Below, piece after piece: positions 53,383 to 62,565 of a stretch of 64,000 nucleotides of DNA (positions within the stretch are counted from its first letter, which is position 1; each line of letters opens with the position of its first letter). The notes below the pieces were generated by a model. It was not told where the DNA came from. It saw only the letters and a program-made list of their open reading frames with translations, and made no database searches. The DNA comes from Jidongwangia harbinensis (GTDB lineage: Bacteria > Actinomycetota > Actinomycetes > Mycobacteriales > Micromonosporaceae). The position numbers and the translations under genes were made by a program. Location: assembly GCF_020216025.1 (NCBI RefSeq), contig NZ_JAIWNC010000043.1:26702-90701 (forward strand), in the 5' to 3' direction.

Positions 53383-54435
53383 CTAGGAAACGGCCTCCGA
53401 GCACTCCAACGGTTCGGCCGGATCCGAATCGTCGGCGAACAGCGCCACCAGCGCGGCGCCGGCGGGCGTGAGGTCGTACAGGACGTGCCGTCCGGTGCGC
53501 GAGCGCTGCACGGCACCGGTCTCGGTCAGCGAACCGAGCTGCTCGGAGACCGTGCTGGGGGAGAGGCCGAGCGCGACGGCCAGCCCGGTGGTGGTGGCCG
53601 GCCGCGCCAGCGACCGCAGCACCGCCGCCCGGCCGGGTCCGATCAGCTGAGCGAGCCGGTCCCGGGTGGTCCGGGCGGTCGCGGGCCGGCCCGCCAGGAC
53701 CGCCGCGCCGCGGGCCGGGTAGGTCACCATCAGGATCTCCGGGTGGTCGGTGGAGCAGGTCAGCCGGTCCTGGGCGAGGATCAGCGGCACCAGCAGCAGG
53801 CGCTGATCGTCGGCGGGCAGCACCGACTCGTGGCGCCGCGGCAGCGACAGCACCGGCCGGTTCCACTGCGCCGTCCCACCCAGTTCGGCCAGCAGCGCCT
53901 CCGGGCCGGACGAGGCGAGCGTGCGCGCCCGCAGCAGCACCTCCTCGTCCAGCGCGGCGCGCATCACCGGCCAGTACGGCGCGATCGCCAGACTCCAGAA
54001 CGCCGTCAGCGCGTCGGCGAGCCGGCCGAACGCGCGGTCCCGGTCCGCCAGGTACGGCACGAGGAAGCCGGGCAGCCCCTCCGGGTAGTGCCGGGCGAAC
54101 TGCGCGGCCACGGTCGCCTCCGGGGTCCGGCGCAGCAGGTCCAGCTGCTCGGCCAGGACCGGACGGGCGGTGTGCGGGACCGGGGTGAACAGGTCGGGGG
54201 TACGCCGGGCGTGCTCGGCGCCGTACAGCTGGCCGTACACCCGCAGCGGCGCGGTCTCGGGCACCGTGCGCAGCACCTCGCGGGCCCGCTCGACCCAGTC
54301 GGTGTACGGCCACCGGGCCCGCCGCCGGTCCCGTTCCCGGTGCACCAGGTCGAGGCCCGCGACCATCTCGTTGAGCGGGCTCAGCGCGATCCGGGTGCGA
54401 TCGAGCGTCGACTCACCGATTCGGATGCGGATCAT
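53383..54435 (-). CDS. ArsR-type winged-helix regulator with large N-terminal domain
   Basis: The 350-residue protein has an unusual long N-terminal region (about 245 residues, DUF5937-like) and a C-terminal ArsR winged helix (IGPGRAAVLRSLARPATTTGL, ALGLSPSTVSEQLGSLTETG, VQRSRTGRHVLYDLTPAG). It is the first gene of the reverse operon with the two ABC half-transporters, 10 bases away, so it probably represses that exporter and responds to its substrate. Confidence 0.8.
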   Translation of the reverse strand: MIRIRIGESTLDRTRIALSPLNEMVAGLDLVHRERDRRRARWPYTDWVERAREVLRTVPETAPLRVYGQLYGAEHARRTPDLFTPVPHTARPVLAEQLDLLRRTPEATVAAQFARHYPEGLPGFLVPYLADRDRAFGRLADALTAFWSLAIAPYWPVMRAALDEEVLLRARTLASSGPEALLAELGGTAQWNRPVLSLPRRHESVLPADDQRLLLVPLILAQDRLTCSTDHPEILMVTYPARGAAVLAGRPATARTTRDRLAQLIGPGRAAVLRSLARPATTTGLAVALGLSPSTVSEQLGSLTETGAVQRSRTGRHVLYDLTPAGAALVALFADDSDPAEPLECSEAVS

Positions 54436-54456
54436 CGGAACACCGTAGCCGCGGTT

Positions 54457-55374
54457 CTACGGGCCGTGCACCGCCGCGGCCAGGACCAGCGCCAGCACGC
54501 CCAGCATCACCTGCAGCTGGCGGTCGTGGAGGAGCAGGTGTTCCGGCTGTTCGCCGCGGCCGCGTTCGATCAGCAGGTTCAGCCGCAGCACGACCAGGAT
54601 GAACGGCACGATGCTGGCCGACCGCGGGGTCAGGCCGGGGAAGTCACCGGGGGCCAGCGCCCACAGGCAGTACGTCACGATCATCGCGCTCGACGTGATG
54701 GAGCGCACCGAGGCGAGGTAGCCGACGGTGTAGACGGTCAGCGTGGGCCGGGTCCCGGTGGCCCCGGCGACGTGCAGTTCGGCCTCCCGGCGCCCGGCCA
54801 CCAGCAGCAGCGACCCGAGCGAGACAACCAGCAGGTACCAGGTGCTCGGCGCGACCGCGGCGGCCGCCGCTCCGGCCACCGCCCGGACCACGTGGCAGCC
54901 GGCCACCACGGCCAGGTCGACCACCGCGACCCGGCGCAGCACGAGCGTGTACGCCGCGGTCAGCAGCAGATAGCCGACCAGCAGCGCCAGCAACCAGAGC
55001 GAACCGAGCGCGGCGGTGACCGCGAGCGCGGTCCCGGCGAGCAGCGCCGCGAGGGCGTACGCGGCGCGCGGCGGCACCCGGCCGGACGCGATCGGGCGGT
55101 GCTCCTTGGCCGGGTGCAGCCGGTCCGCGGCGGCGTCCCGGGTGTCGTTGAACAGGTAGCCGGCGCTGGCGGCGAGGCAGAACGCGGCGAAGGTGACCGC
55201 GGTGCGCCCGAGCACGGCCGGCTGGGTGAGCACGCCGGCCGCCGCGGGGGCCGTGAACACCAGCAGATTCTTCACCCACTGCCGGGGCCGGCACGCGGTG
55301 AGTACGTCGCGCGGCACCGGCCGGCCGGTGGTCCGGCCGGCCGGCGATCGGGTGATCCGCGGCGCGGTGGTCAC
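54457..55374 (-). CDS. UbiA-family prenyltransferase, decaprenyl-phosphate phosphoribosyltransferase-like
   Basis: The 305-residue protein has about eight membrane helices. The motifs CRPRQWVKNLLVFTAPAAAG and YLFNDTRDAAADRLHPAKEH (first Asp-rich motif), then SGRVPP, are those of DPPR synthase-like UbiA proteins, which add phosphoribose to decaprenyl phosphate on the way to arabinofuranosyl donors. GTG 55374 overlaps the stop of the GT87-like gene (GTGA). The operon order aminotransferase, GT87, UbiA suggests a lipid-linked sugar pathway. A prenyltransferase acting on a natural product is the alternative. Confidence 0.78.
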   Translation of the reverse strand: MTTAPRITRSPAGRTTGRPVPRDVLTACRPRQWVKNLLVFTAPAAAGVLTQPAVLGRTAVTFAAFCLAASAGYLFNDTRDAAADRLHPAKEHRPIASGRVPPRAAYALAALLAGTALAVTAALGSLWLLALLVGYLLLTAAYTLVLRRVAVVDLAVVAGCHVVRAVAGAAAAAVAPSTWYLLVVSLGSLLLVAGRREAELHVAGATGTRPTLTVYTVGYLASVRSITSSAMIVTYCLWALAPGDFPGLTPRSASIVPFILVVLRLNLLIERGRGEQPEHLLLHDRQLQVMLGVLALVLAAAVHGP

Positions 55375-56624
55375 GGCGCGCGCCCGGGCGTCCGCGCCGG
55401 CACCGGCCGCTCCGCCCCGGCTTCCGCGGGCGGCGGTTCCGCCGGTTCGGTGCGCCAGAGCGCCACCAGGGCCAGCACCGCTATCCCGATCAGCGGGTAC
55501 GCGTCCCCGGCCAGATACTCCGCCACGTTCCAGTTCTGCTCGCTGCCGTCGTACCTCTGCATCAGCCACGGCGGCCCGACGTAGAACACCGCGGCGGCGA
55601 ACGCCACCCCGGCGGCCAGCGGCAGCGCCCGGGTGCGCACCGCGACCATGGTGAACACCATCAACCCGGGTACCGCCCACACCCAGTGGTAGCTCCACGA
55701 CGTCGGCGTCACCAGCAGCGCCAGCGTCGCGTTGACCACCACCGCCACCTCCGGGCCGAGCGCCGGTGACCGCAGCGCCCGCCGCATCGCGACCACCACG
55801 GCGGCCAGCACGGCCAGGTACAGCACCGGCATCACCACGGTCGGGACCGACACCCAGTGGAACCGGCTCACCGCACCGAGCAGCGACTGGTTCGGCGACC
55901 ACCACCAGCCGACCAGATCGGTGACCCGGTCGGTGTCGTACAGGTGGCGGGTCCAGTAGTCGACCGAGTCCCGCGGCGCCACCGCCAGCGCGGCCAGCGT
56001 CGGCACCAGGAAACCGACCGCGCTCCAGATCAGCGCCCGCACGTCCTTGCGCAGCAACAGGAACAGCAGGAACACGCCGGGCAGCAGCTTCACCGCGATG
56101 GCGATGCCGAGCAGCAGCCCGCGCGGCCAGCGTGGTCGCGGGGTCAGCAGGTCGGCCAGCACCAGCGCCATCAGCACGATGTTCATCTGCCCGAAGGTGA
56201 GTTCGTCGCGCACCGGGCCGAGCAGGGTCAGCGCCGGCAGCGCCAGCGCGGTCAGCCACCGCGCGTCCACCCGCGGCAGCCGGGCCTGGATCGCGCGGGC
56301 CACCACGAACACGGCCACGGCCAGCGCGGCCAGCGACACCACCCACCAGACGGCGATCCCGAGGGTACGGGGCAGCAGCGTCACCGGCGCCAGCACCACG
56401 GCCGCGACCGGCGGGTTCATCAGCACCAGCTGCAGCGGCCCCATCGCGGTCTGCTGCTCGGGCAGTTCGTAGATGCTGCCGCCGGTCCGCCACTCGTGGG
56501 TGGCCGCCCGGTACACGTCGAAGTCGAGGGAGCCGAACGCGTCCAGCGCCACCACGACGGCGATCGCCATGATCTCCATGGCCACCGCGAGAGCGATCTT
56601 GCCGGCGGTGCTCAGACGGGTCAT
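55371..56624 (-). CDS. GT87 (DUF2029)-like polyprenol-phosphate-sugar transferase
   Basis: The 417-residue protein has about ten membrane helices and the GT-C pattern: acidic loop SLDFDVYRAATHEWRTGG after helix 1, LVLMNPPVAAVVLAPVTLLP, a GQMNIVLMALVLADL helix and YWTRHLYDTDR. These fit alpha-mannosyltransferase PimE-like family GT87, which uses polyprenyl-phosphate sugars. The gene begins four bases after the aminotransferase stop and overlaps the UbiA start. It may use the donor made by the UbiA protein's pathway. Acceptor unknown. Confidence 0.8.
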   Translation of the reverse strand: MTRLSTAGKIALAVAMEIMAIAVVVALDAFGSLDFDVYRAATHEWRTGGSIYELPEQQTAMGPLQLVLMNPPVAAVVLAPVTLLPRTLGIAVWWVVSLAALAVAVFVVARAIQARLPRVDARWLTALALPALTLLGPVRDELTFGQMNIVLMALVLADLLTPRPRWPRGLLLGIAIAVKLLPGVFLLFLLLRKDVRALIWSAVGFLVPTLAALAVAPRDSVDYWTRHLYDTDRVTDLVGWWWSPNQSLLGAVSRFHWVSVPTVVMPVLYLAVLAAVVVAMRRALRSPALGPEVAVVVNATLALLVTPTSWSYHWVWAVPGLMVFTMVAVRTRALPLAAGVAFAAAVFYVGPPWLMQRYDGSEQNWNVAEYLAGDAYPLIGIAVLALVALWRTEPAEPPPAEAGAERPVPARTPGRAP

Positions 56625-56628
56625 GGCG

Positions 56629-58002
56629 TCACGTCCGGCTGATCTGGTGCACGGCGCGGACCAGTTGGTCGACCTCGTCCGGCGTGGTCACGATGCTCGG
56701 GCCGATCCGGACGAAGCTCTCCTGGTACTCGCTCGCCGTGGTCTCGATCCGGAACTCCTCCTTGAGCCGGCCGACCACCTGCTCGGAGGTGTAGCCGTCG
56801 ACCGCGCAGCAGGTCAGTGCGGACGACACGGCCGGGTCGGCCGGGGTCTTCACGGTGACGCCGGGAATCCGGCTCAGCCCGTACTTGAGGCGGGCCGCCT
56901 GGCTCAGCGTGCGGGCCGCCACCCGGTCCTTGCCGATGGCCTCGTGGAAGTCGAGGATGGCCGGTACCGCCCAGCGGTGCTCGAAGCTGTGGAACCCGCC
57001 GGGGCTGTTCCAGTCGCCGGGCGGGCCGGGCCACGGCTTGCCGTAGAACCAGCTGAGGATCGACGCCTCGGAGAAGCTCGGGATGATCGGGTGCACCCGG
57101 GCCCAGTTCGCGGCCGGCGCCCAGACGAAGCCGGTGCCGCGCGGCCCGAGCATCCATTTGTGCAGTCCGCTGATGAAGAAGTCGGCACCCAGCGCGGCGA
57201 GGTCGATGTCCTCCACGCCGACGCCCTGCACGCCGTCCACCGACAGCAGCACCCGGTCCGCCTCGTCGCGGGTCTCGTTGATCACCGCGAGCGCGTCCGC
57301 CATCATCCGGATGGGCAGCTTCACCCCGGTGCTGGACTGGATCCAGTCCACCGCGAGGAGCCGGGTCCGCGGCGTGACCGCCGCCCGCATCCGGTCCACC
57401 ATCATCTCGGCGGTGGCGTTCTCCGGCTGGTCGAACAGCGCGAACTTGCGGACCGTGATCCCGGTGGACAGCGCCCGCACCCGCAGCGCCTCGTCCGTGC
57501 CGAAGAATCCGCGGTCCAGCGTGAGCACCTCGTCGCCGGGCGAGAGGTCCAGTCCGGTGTAGATGACGCCGAGGCCCATCGTGGTGCTGTCGGTGAGCGC
57601 GATCTCGCCGGCCGGCACGTTCAGGTATGCGCCGAGCCGCTCCCGGATGCCCTTGCTGCGGTCCATGTCGTTGCGGAACGCGCCGTACGCGTACGGGTCG
57701 ACGTCCAGCCGCCGGCGATGCTCGTCGATCGACAGCCGCACCCCGGCCGGATGCGAGGCCAGCACGAACGCGGAGAACTGCAGGTAGTCGCGGGACAGCC
57801 GGAACTGGTCCCGGACCGAGCGCCAGCTGCGCGGGTTGAAGCGCCGGTGGATCTCGGCGTCGCTCGGGGCGGCGCCGGGCGCGGCGACCGCCGGTCCGCC
57901 CAGGCCCACGGCGAGGCCGGCGCCGAGGCCGCCGCCGAGCAGACCGCGCCGGCCGATCCCCCGACTCCGCCGCTCCGCAGCCCCGTTGACTGACTGTCGC
58001 AT
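56629..58002 (-). CDS. Tat-exported class V PLP aminotransferase-like protein
   Basis: The 457-residue protein has a Tat signal (RRSRGIGRRGLLGGGLGAGL), then the aminotransferase class V/isopenicillin-N-epimerase-like fold. The PLP lysine is Lys282 in FFISGLHKWMLGPRGTGF, with Asp in VDGVQG upstream. Export of a folded PLP enzyme via Tat fits. It heads the reverse operon with GT87 and UbiA. It may act on an extracellular amino compound; substrate is unknown. Confidence 0.85.
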   Translation of the reverse strand: MRQSVNGAAERRSRGIGRRGLLGGGLGAGLAVGLGGPAVAAPGAAPSDAEIHRRFNPRSWRSVRDQFRLSRDYLQFSAFVLASHPAGVRLSIDEHRRRLDVDPYAYGAFRNDMDRSKGIRERLGAYLNVPAGEIALTDSTTMGLGVIYTGLDLSPGDEVLTLDRGFFGTDEALRVRALSTGITVRKFALFDQPENATAEMMVDRMRAAVTPRTRLLAVDWIQSSTGVKLPIRMMADALAVINETRDEADRVLLSVDGVQGVGVEDIDLAALGADFFISGLHKWMLGPRGTGFVWAPAANWARVHPIIPSFSEASILSWFYGKPWPGPPGDWNSPGGFHSFEHRWAVPAILDFHEAIGKDRVAARTLSQAARLKYGLSRIPGVTVKTPADPAVSSALTCCAVDGYTSEQVVGRLKEEFRIETTASEYQESFVRIGPSIVTTPDEVDQLVRAVHQISRT

Positions 58003-58239
58003 CCCTCAACCTCCCATTGTCCCGCCGCAATAGGCGGCCGGCTGTCGACGCTCTGAGGTTAGGGAAAAGCAGCCCGTACCCGGCTAGGCATTTCTTGCCG
58101 CGTTCCACAGAATGCGGCGTGACGTGCGCAAGCTGCATTTCTTGCTGATTCACCGCACCATCGGATCCTGCCCGGTATTGATGCGGCAGAATCCGTTCGG
58201 GTGTTCACCTTTCCCCGTCTGGAAATCCGAGGAGCTGAC
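58003..58239. promoter_or_regulatory. Divergent region with an 11-bp direct repeat
   Basis: This 237-base region separates the aminotransferase from the dehydrogenase-like gene. GCATTTCTTGC occurs at 58088-58098 and again at 58135-58145, 47 bases apart. The repeat is AT-rich for this genome and lies where promoters for both directions should be. GAGGAGCTGAC before ATG 58240 is the ribosome site. No gene is seen in it. Confidence 0.45.
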
Positions 58240-60903
58240 ATGCACGTGTCGTTGCGGCGCCCGGCCGCCGCGCTTCTGGCCGCGCTGCTGCTGGTGCCGC
58301 CGGTGGTGCTCGGCGACCCGCCGCCGGCGTCGGCCGCACCCAGCGACGTCCCGGCGGGGTTCGCCGAGCAGGTCGTGTTCAGCGGCCTGAACCAGCCCAC
58401 CAACGTGGAGTTCGCGGCGGACGGGCGGGTGTTCGTGGCGGAGAAGAGCGGCGTGGTCAAGATGTTCGACTCGCTCGACGACACCACGCCGGTGATCGTC
58501 GCGGACCTGCAGGCCCGGGTGCACAACTACTGGGACCGGGGCCTGATCGGGATGGCGCTGCACCCGGACTTCCCGGACGACCCGCGGATCTACGTGCACT
58601 ACACGTACGACGCACCGATCGGCGGGACCGCGCCGACCTGGGGCACCGAGGACAGCGTCGACGACGACTGCCCGACGCCGCCCGGCCCGCTCAGCGACGG
58701 CTGCGTGGTCAGCGGCCGGCTCTCCACCCTGACGCTGGACGGCACCGGGGTCACCGAGCGCGTGATGATCAACGACTGGTGCATGCCGTTCCCCAGCCAC
58801 TCGGTCGGCACCGTCGCGTTCGGCCCGGACGGCATGCTCTACGCCAGCGGCGGGGAGGGCGCGAACTTCGCCTGGACCGACTACGGGCAGGACGGGTTCC
58901 CGGACACCGACGTCACCCCGGACAACGTCTGCGGCGACCCGCCGTTCCCGGCCGGCACCGAGCTGGTCGCGCCGGACGCGGAGGGCGGCGCGCTGCGTGC
59001 GCAGGACGTGCGGACCAGCGGCGACCCGGCCGGCCTGGGCGGCACCGTCATCCGGATCGACCCGGACACCGCGGAGGCGCCGGCGGACAACCCGATGGCC
59101 GACAGCCCGGACCTGAACACCCGGCGGATCATCGCGTACGGCATGCGCAACCCGTTCCGGTTCACGTTCCGGCCGGGCACCGGCGAGCTGTGGGCCGGCG
59201 ACGTGGGCTGGGACGAGTGGGAGGAGATCAACCGGATCACCCGCGACGGGGTGCCCAACTTCGGCTGGCCCTGCTACGAGGGGCTCCGCCCGATGCCGGA
59301 CTACCAGGCCGCCCGGCTCACCCTCTGCGAGCGCCTCTACGACGGCTCCGAACCGGTCACCGAGCCGTACTACACGTACAACCACCGGCAGCCGCTGACC
59401 CCGGGGGAGCCGTGCACCCAGGGCAGCTCGTCGATCGCGAACCTGATGTTCTACCCCGGCGGCGCGTTCCCCGACGCCTACGACGACGCGCTGTTCTTCT
59501 CCGACCACAACCGCAAATGCATCTGGGTGATGCGGGCGGGCGCCGACGGCCTGCCCGACCCGGACACGGTCGAGGTGTTCGCGCACGGCGACTTCCTCTT
59601 CACCGAGCTGCAACTCGGCCCGGACGGCGACATGTACGGGGTCGACCTGATCGGCGGCCGGGTGCTGCGGTACGTGTACGACGCGGACAACCACCCGCCG
59701 GTGGCCGCGTTCACCGCCACCCCCCGGTACGGCACCGCCCCGCTCACCGTCACGCTCGACGCCGGCTCGTCCACCGACCCGGACGGCGACCCGCTGTCCT
59801 ACGCCTGGGACCTCGACGGCGACGGCGCGCACGACGACGGCACCGGCGTCACGGTCACCCACACCTACCCGGCGGACGGCACGGTGACGCCCGGCCTGCG
59901 GGTCGACGACGGCAACGGCGGCACCGACACCGCGACCACCGAGGTCCAGGTCGGCAACACCCCGCCGGCGGTCACCATGGCCGCGCCGGTGGCGGGCCGC
60001 ACCTGGGCGGTCGGCGAGACGGTGGAGTACGCCGGGCAGGCCACCGACGCCGAGGACGGCGCGCTGCCGGAGTCCGCGTACCGCTGGTCCCTGCTCGTCC
60101 AGCACTGCCCGCAGGACTGCCACGCGCACGAGATCACCCGGCGCACCGGCCGGACCGGCAGCTTCGTGGCGCCCGACCACGAGTATCCGTCGCATCTGGA
60201 ACTGCGGCTGACCGTCACCGACTCGGCCGGACTGGCCACCACGGTGAGCCGGCGCCTGGACCCGCGGACCGTGGACCTCACGCTGGCCAGCGATCCGCCG
60301 GGACTGGTGCTGTCGGCGTTCTTCGAGTGGCTGCCGGCACCGTTCACCCGCACCGTGATCGTCGGGTCCAGCCTGTCGATCACCGCGATCACCCCGCAGG
60401 AGTCCGGCGACCGGGTGTACGAGTTCGCCTCCTGGTCGGACGGCGGCGCCGCGGTGCACAACATCAAGGCCCCGGCCGCGCCGACCACGTACACCGCGAC
60501 GTTCCGGGAGAAGACCAACCTGGCCGAGCAGCGCCGTACCCGCGCGTCCAGCTCGCAGGCGCCGTCGGCCGGGCCGCGCCGGGCCACCGACGGACGCACC
60601 GACACCGCCTGGATCAGCGGGCCCGGCGCCCGGCAGTCGATCACCGTGGACCTCGGCCGGTCCCGCGACGTCGGGCGGGCGCTGCTGCGCTGGGGGGACC
60701 GGCCGGCGGACCGGTACACCGTGCAGACCTCGCCGGACGGACGCACCTGGACCCCGGCGTACACGGTGAGCGCCGGCGACGGCGGCGTCGACCAGAACGT
60801 GGTCCCTCCGGCGGCGGCCCGTTACGTCCGGATCGCGATCACCGGCGGACCCCGGGCCGGAGGCCGCTACGTCCTCGCGGAACTGGAGGTCTACGACGGC
60901 TGA
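58240..60903 (+). CDS. Secreted PQQ-type glucose/sorbosone dehydrogenase-like protein with PKD and discoidin domains
   Basis: The 887-residue protein has a Sec signal (RRPAAALLAALLLVPPVVLG, cleaving after PASAAP), a six-bladed soluble glucose dehydrogenase propeller (about residues 40-490: LNQPTNVEFAADGRVFVAEK, RGLIGMALHPDFPDDPRIYV, GMRNPFRFTFRPGTGELWAG), a PKD domain (about 490-570: ASSTDPDGDPLSYAWDLDGDG-type core), a cysteine-bearing beta region and a C-terminal F5/8C discoidin module (ASSSQAPSAGPRRATDGRTD). It likely oxidises or binds sugars outside the cell. ATG 58240 was chosen for its ribosome site and signal. Confidence 0.85.
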   Translation: MHVSLRRPAAALLAALLLVPPVVLGDPPPASAAPSDVPAGFAEQVVFSGLNQPTNVEFAADGRVFVAEKSGVVKMFDSLDDTTPVIVADLQARVHNYWDRGLIGMALHPDFPDDPRIYVHYTYDAPIGGTAPTWGTEDSVDDDCPTPPGPLSDGCVVSGRLSTLTLDGTGVTERVMINDWCMPFPSHSVGTVAFGPDGMLYASGGEGANFAWTDYGQDGFPDTDVTPDNVCGDPPFPAGTELVAPDAEGGALRAQDVRTSGDPAGLGGTVIRIDPDTAEAPADNPMADSPDLNTRRIIAYGMRNPFRFTFRPGTGELWAGDVGWDEWEEINRITRDGVPNFGWPCYEGLRPMPDYQAARLTLCERLYDGSEPVTEPYYTYNHRQPLTPGEPCTQGSSSIANLMFYPGGAFPDAYDDALFFSDHNRKCIWVMRAGADGLPDPDTVEVFAHGDFLFTELQLGPDGDMYGVDLIGGRVLRYVYDADNHPPVAAFTATPRYGTAPLTVTLDAGSSTDPDGDPLSYAWDLDGDGAHDDGTGVTVTHTYPADGTVTPGLRVDDGNGGTDTATTEVQVGNTPPAVTMAAPVAGRTWAVGETVEYAGQATDAEDGALPESAYRWSLLVQHCPQDCHAHEITRRTGRTGSFVAPDHEYPSHLELRLTVTDSAGLATTVSRRLDPRTVDLTLASDPPGLVLSAFFEWLPAPFTRTVIVGSSLSITAITPQESGDRVYEFASWSDGGAAVHNIKAPAAPTTYTATFREKTNLAEQRRTRASSSQAPSAGPRRATDGRTDTAWISGPGARQSITVDLGRSRDVGRALLRWGDRPADRYTVQTSPDGRTWTPAYTVSAGDGGVDQNVVPPAAARYVRIAITGGPRAGGRYVLAELEVYDG

Positions 60904-60950
60904 GTCCGGCCGCCGGCCGATCCGGGACCCGCGACGAGGAGAGGTGGAGC

Positions 60951-62117
60951 GTGCGGTTCGTACACCCCGACGGAACCGTCGTCCATCTCTCCTACAGCGC
61001 CAACGTGCACGCGGCGGCGGGCCTGGACGCGCTGCTGGCGGACCTGTCCCGCTACGCCGAACCGGTGCGCCACCGGCTCGGCGCGGACCGGCTCGGCCTC
61101 GGCGTCTGGTTCGCCCCGACGGTGGCGGCCGCCCTGCTGGAGGAGCCCCGGCGGCTCCACCGGCTCCGCGCCGAGCTGCAGCGGCGCGGCCTCGAGGTGG
61201 TCACGCTGCACGGCACGCCGTACGCCGAGGAGCCGGTGCCGGCCGCCAAACGGGAGGTGTACGCGGTCGACTGGTCGCGTCCGGAGCGGCTGGCGTACAC
61301 CCTCGACCTGGTCCGTTGCCTGGCCCGGCTGCTTCCGGACGACGCCCGGCGGGGCAGCGTGTCGACGCTGCCGATCGCCTGGCGCCGGCCCTGGTTCCCG
61401 GAGCAGGAACTGGCCGCCGCCCGGCACCTCGCGGCGCTGCCGGTGGGCCTGCGCCGGCTGGCCGAGGACGAGGGCCGCCCGGTCCGGGTGGGGTTCGAAC
61501 CGGCCGCCGGGTGCGTGGTGGAGAACGCCGAGGACGCGGCCCGGCTGCTCGACGCGGTGGACCGGGAGTGGGTCGGCGTCTGCCTGGACGCCTGCCACCA
61601 GGCGCTCACCTTCGCCGACGTCGGCCCGGCCGTGGCCCGGCTGGCCGGCAGCAACCTGTCCGTGGTCAAGGCGCAGATCTCCGCGGCCCTGACGGTCGCC
61701 GAACCGTCCGCCGAGACGGTCCGGCCGGTGCTGCGCGAACTGGTCGGCTCCCGGTTCCCGCGGCAGGTGCGGGAGCGGTCGGTGCGCGGGGTACGCGGGG
61801 TCGACGACCTGGAGGAGGCGCTGGACGGCCGGCTGCGGCTGCCCGGCCGCAGCGCCTGGCGCATCCACTACCACCTGCCGGTGCACCGGCCGCCGGAGGA
61901 GCCGTTCGGGTCCACCGACGAGGTGGTGTCCGACCTGCTGCGGGAGCTGTTCGGCGGGGCGCGGGCGGTCACCGACCACCTGGAGATCGAGACGTACACC
62001 TGGCGGCTGCGGCGGGGCGCCGCCCGGCCGGCGCCGCTGGTCGAGAACCTGGCCGCGGAGATCGACTGGACCCGGCGCCGGCTGACCGCACTGGGTCTCG
62101 CCGAGCGGGCCGGCTGA
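60951..62117 (+). CDS. EboE-like xylose-isomerase-type TIM barrel protein
   Basis: The 388-residue protein has the pattern of the metabolite-traffic protein EboE: HLSYSANVHAAAGLDALLAD, GLEVVTLHGTPYAE, KREVYAVDWSRPERLAYTLD, the GSVSTLPIAWR loop, GVCLDACHQAL and a final WRIHYHLPVHRPPEE. Several His/Asp/Glu in these loops would bind a metal as in AP endonuclease 2/xylose isomerase barrels. GTG 60951 follows GAGGAGAGGTGG. The ebo operon normally has five or six genes that help move natural-product precursors; here only this member is recognised, near an unrelated UbiA gene. Confidence 0.75.
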   Translation: MRFVHPDGTVVHLSYSANVHAAAGLDALLADLSRYAEPVRHRLGADRLGLGVWFAPTVAAALLEEPRRLHRLRAELQRRGLEVVTLHGTPYAEEPVPAAKREVYAVDWSRPERLAYTLDLVRCLARLLPDDARRGSVSTLPIAWRRPWFPEQELAAARHLAALPVGLRRLAEDEGRPVRVGFEPAAGCVVENAEDAARLLDAVDREWVGVCLDACHQALTFADVGPAVARLAGSNLSVVKAQISAALTVAEPSAETVRPVLRELVGSRFPRQVRERSVRGVRGVDDLEEALDGRLRLPGRSAWRIHYHLPVHRPPEEPFGSTDEVVSDLLRELFGGARAVTDHLEIETYTWRLRRGAARPAPLVENLAAEIDWTRRRLTALGLAERAG

Positions 62118-62190
62118 ACCACCCGTCGGGGTCGCGCCGTGCCTCACTCTGTCGCCGCGGATGGCGTACAAAGGACACTGGGAGGTCGAC

Positions 62191-62565
62191 GTGAAATACG
62201 CACTGCTGATCTATCAGAACGAGAAGGACTGGGCCGAGGCCGACTCCGAGCAGCGGGCGCGGGCCTACGAGGCGCACGGCCGCTTCTCCGACCTGCTGCG
62301 CGAGCGCGGCGCCGACCGCGGCGGGGAGGAACTCGCGCTCTCCGAGATGTCCACCACGGTACGCATCGAGCACGGCACCGCGGTGGTCACCGACGGCCCG
62401 TACGCGGAGACCGCGGAGCAGCTCGGCGGCTTCTACCTGGTCGACGGCCGGGACCTGGACGAGGCGCTGGAATTCGCCCGGGAGCTGGCCGCGATGGGCG
62501 ACGTGATCGAGGTCCGCCCGGTCGTGGACCACAGCGCGGACGAGCCGGGCGGGGACGCGCACTGA
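62191..62565 (+). CDS. YCII/DGPF-domain protein paired with an ECF sigma factor
   Basis: The 124-residue protein starts at GTG 62191 after GGGAGGTCGAC. It has the YCII/DGPF features: KYALLIYQNEKDW, VTDGPYAETAEQLGGFYLVD (DGP box) and a C-terminal EVRPVVDH. DGPF proteins of this size are typical partners of ECF42-type sigma factors. Its stop overlaps the proposed start of that sigma factor (CTGA). Confidence 0.88.
   Translation: MKYALLIYQNEKDWAEADSEQRARAYEAHGRFSDLLRERGADRGGEELALSEMSTTVRIEHGTAVVTDGPYAETAEQLGGFYLVDGRDLDEALEFARELAAMGDVIEVRPVVDHSADEPGGDAH

Noticed and set aside
58779..62117. A 1112-codon frame that would fuse the EboE-like protein to upstream sequence
   Set aside because: The upstream part is an Arg/Gly/Pro-rich wrong-frame reading of the dehydrogenase gene. 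GTG 60951 has a ribosome site and begins the family domain.
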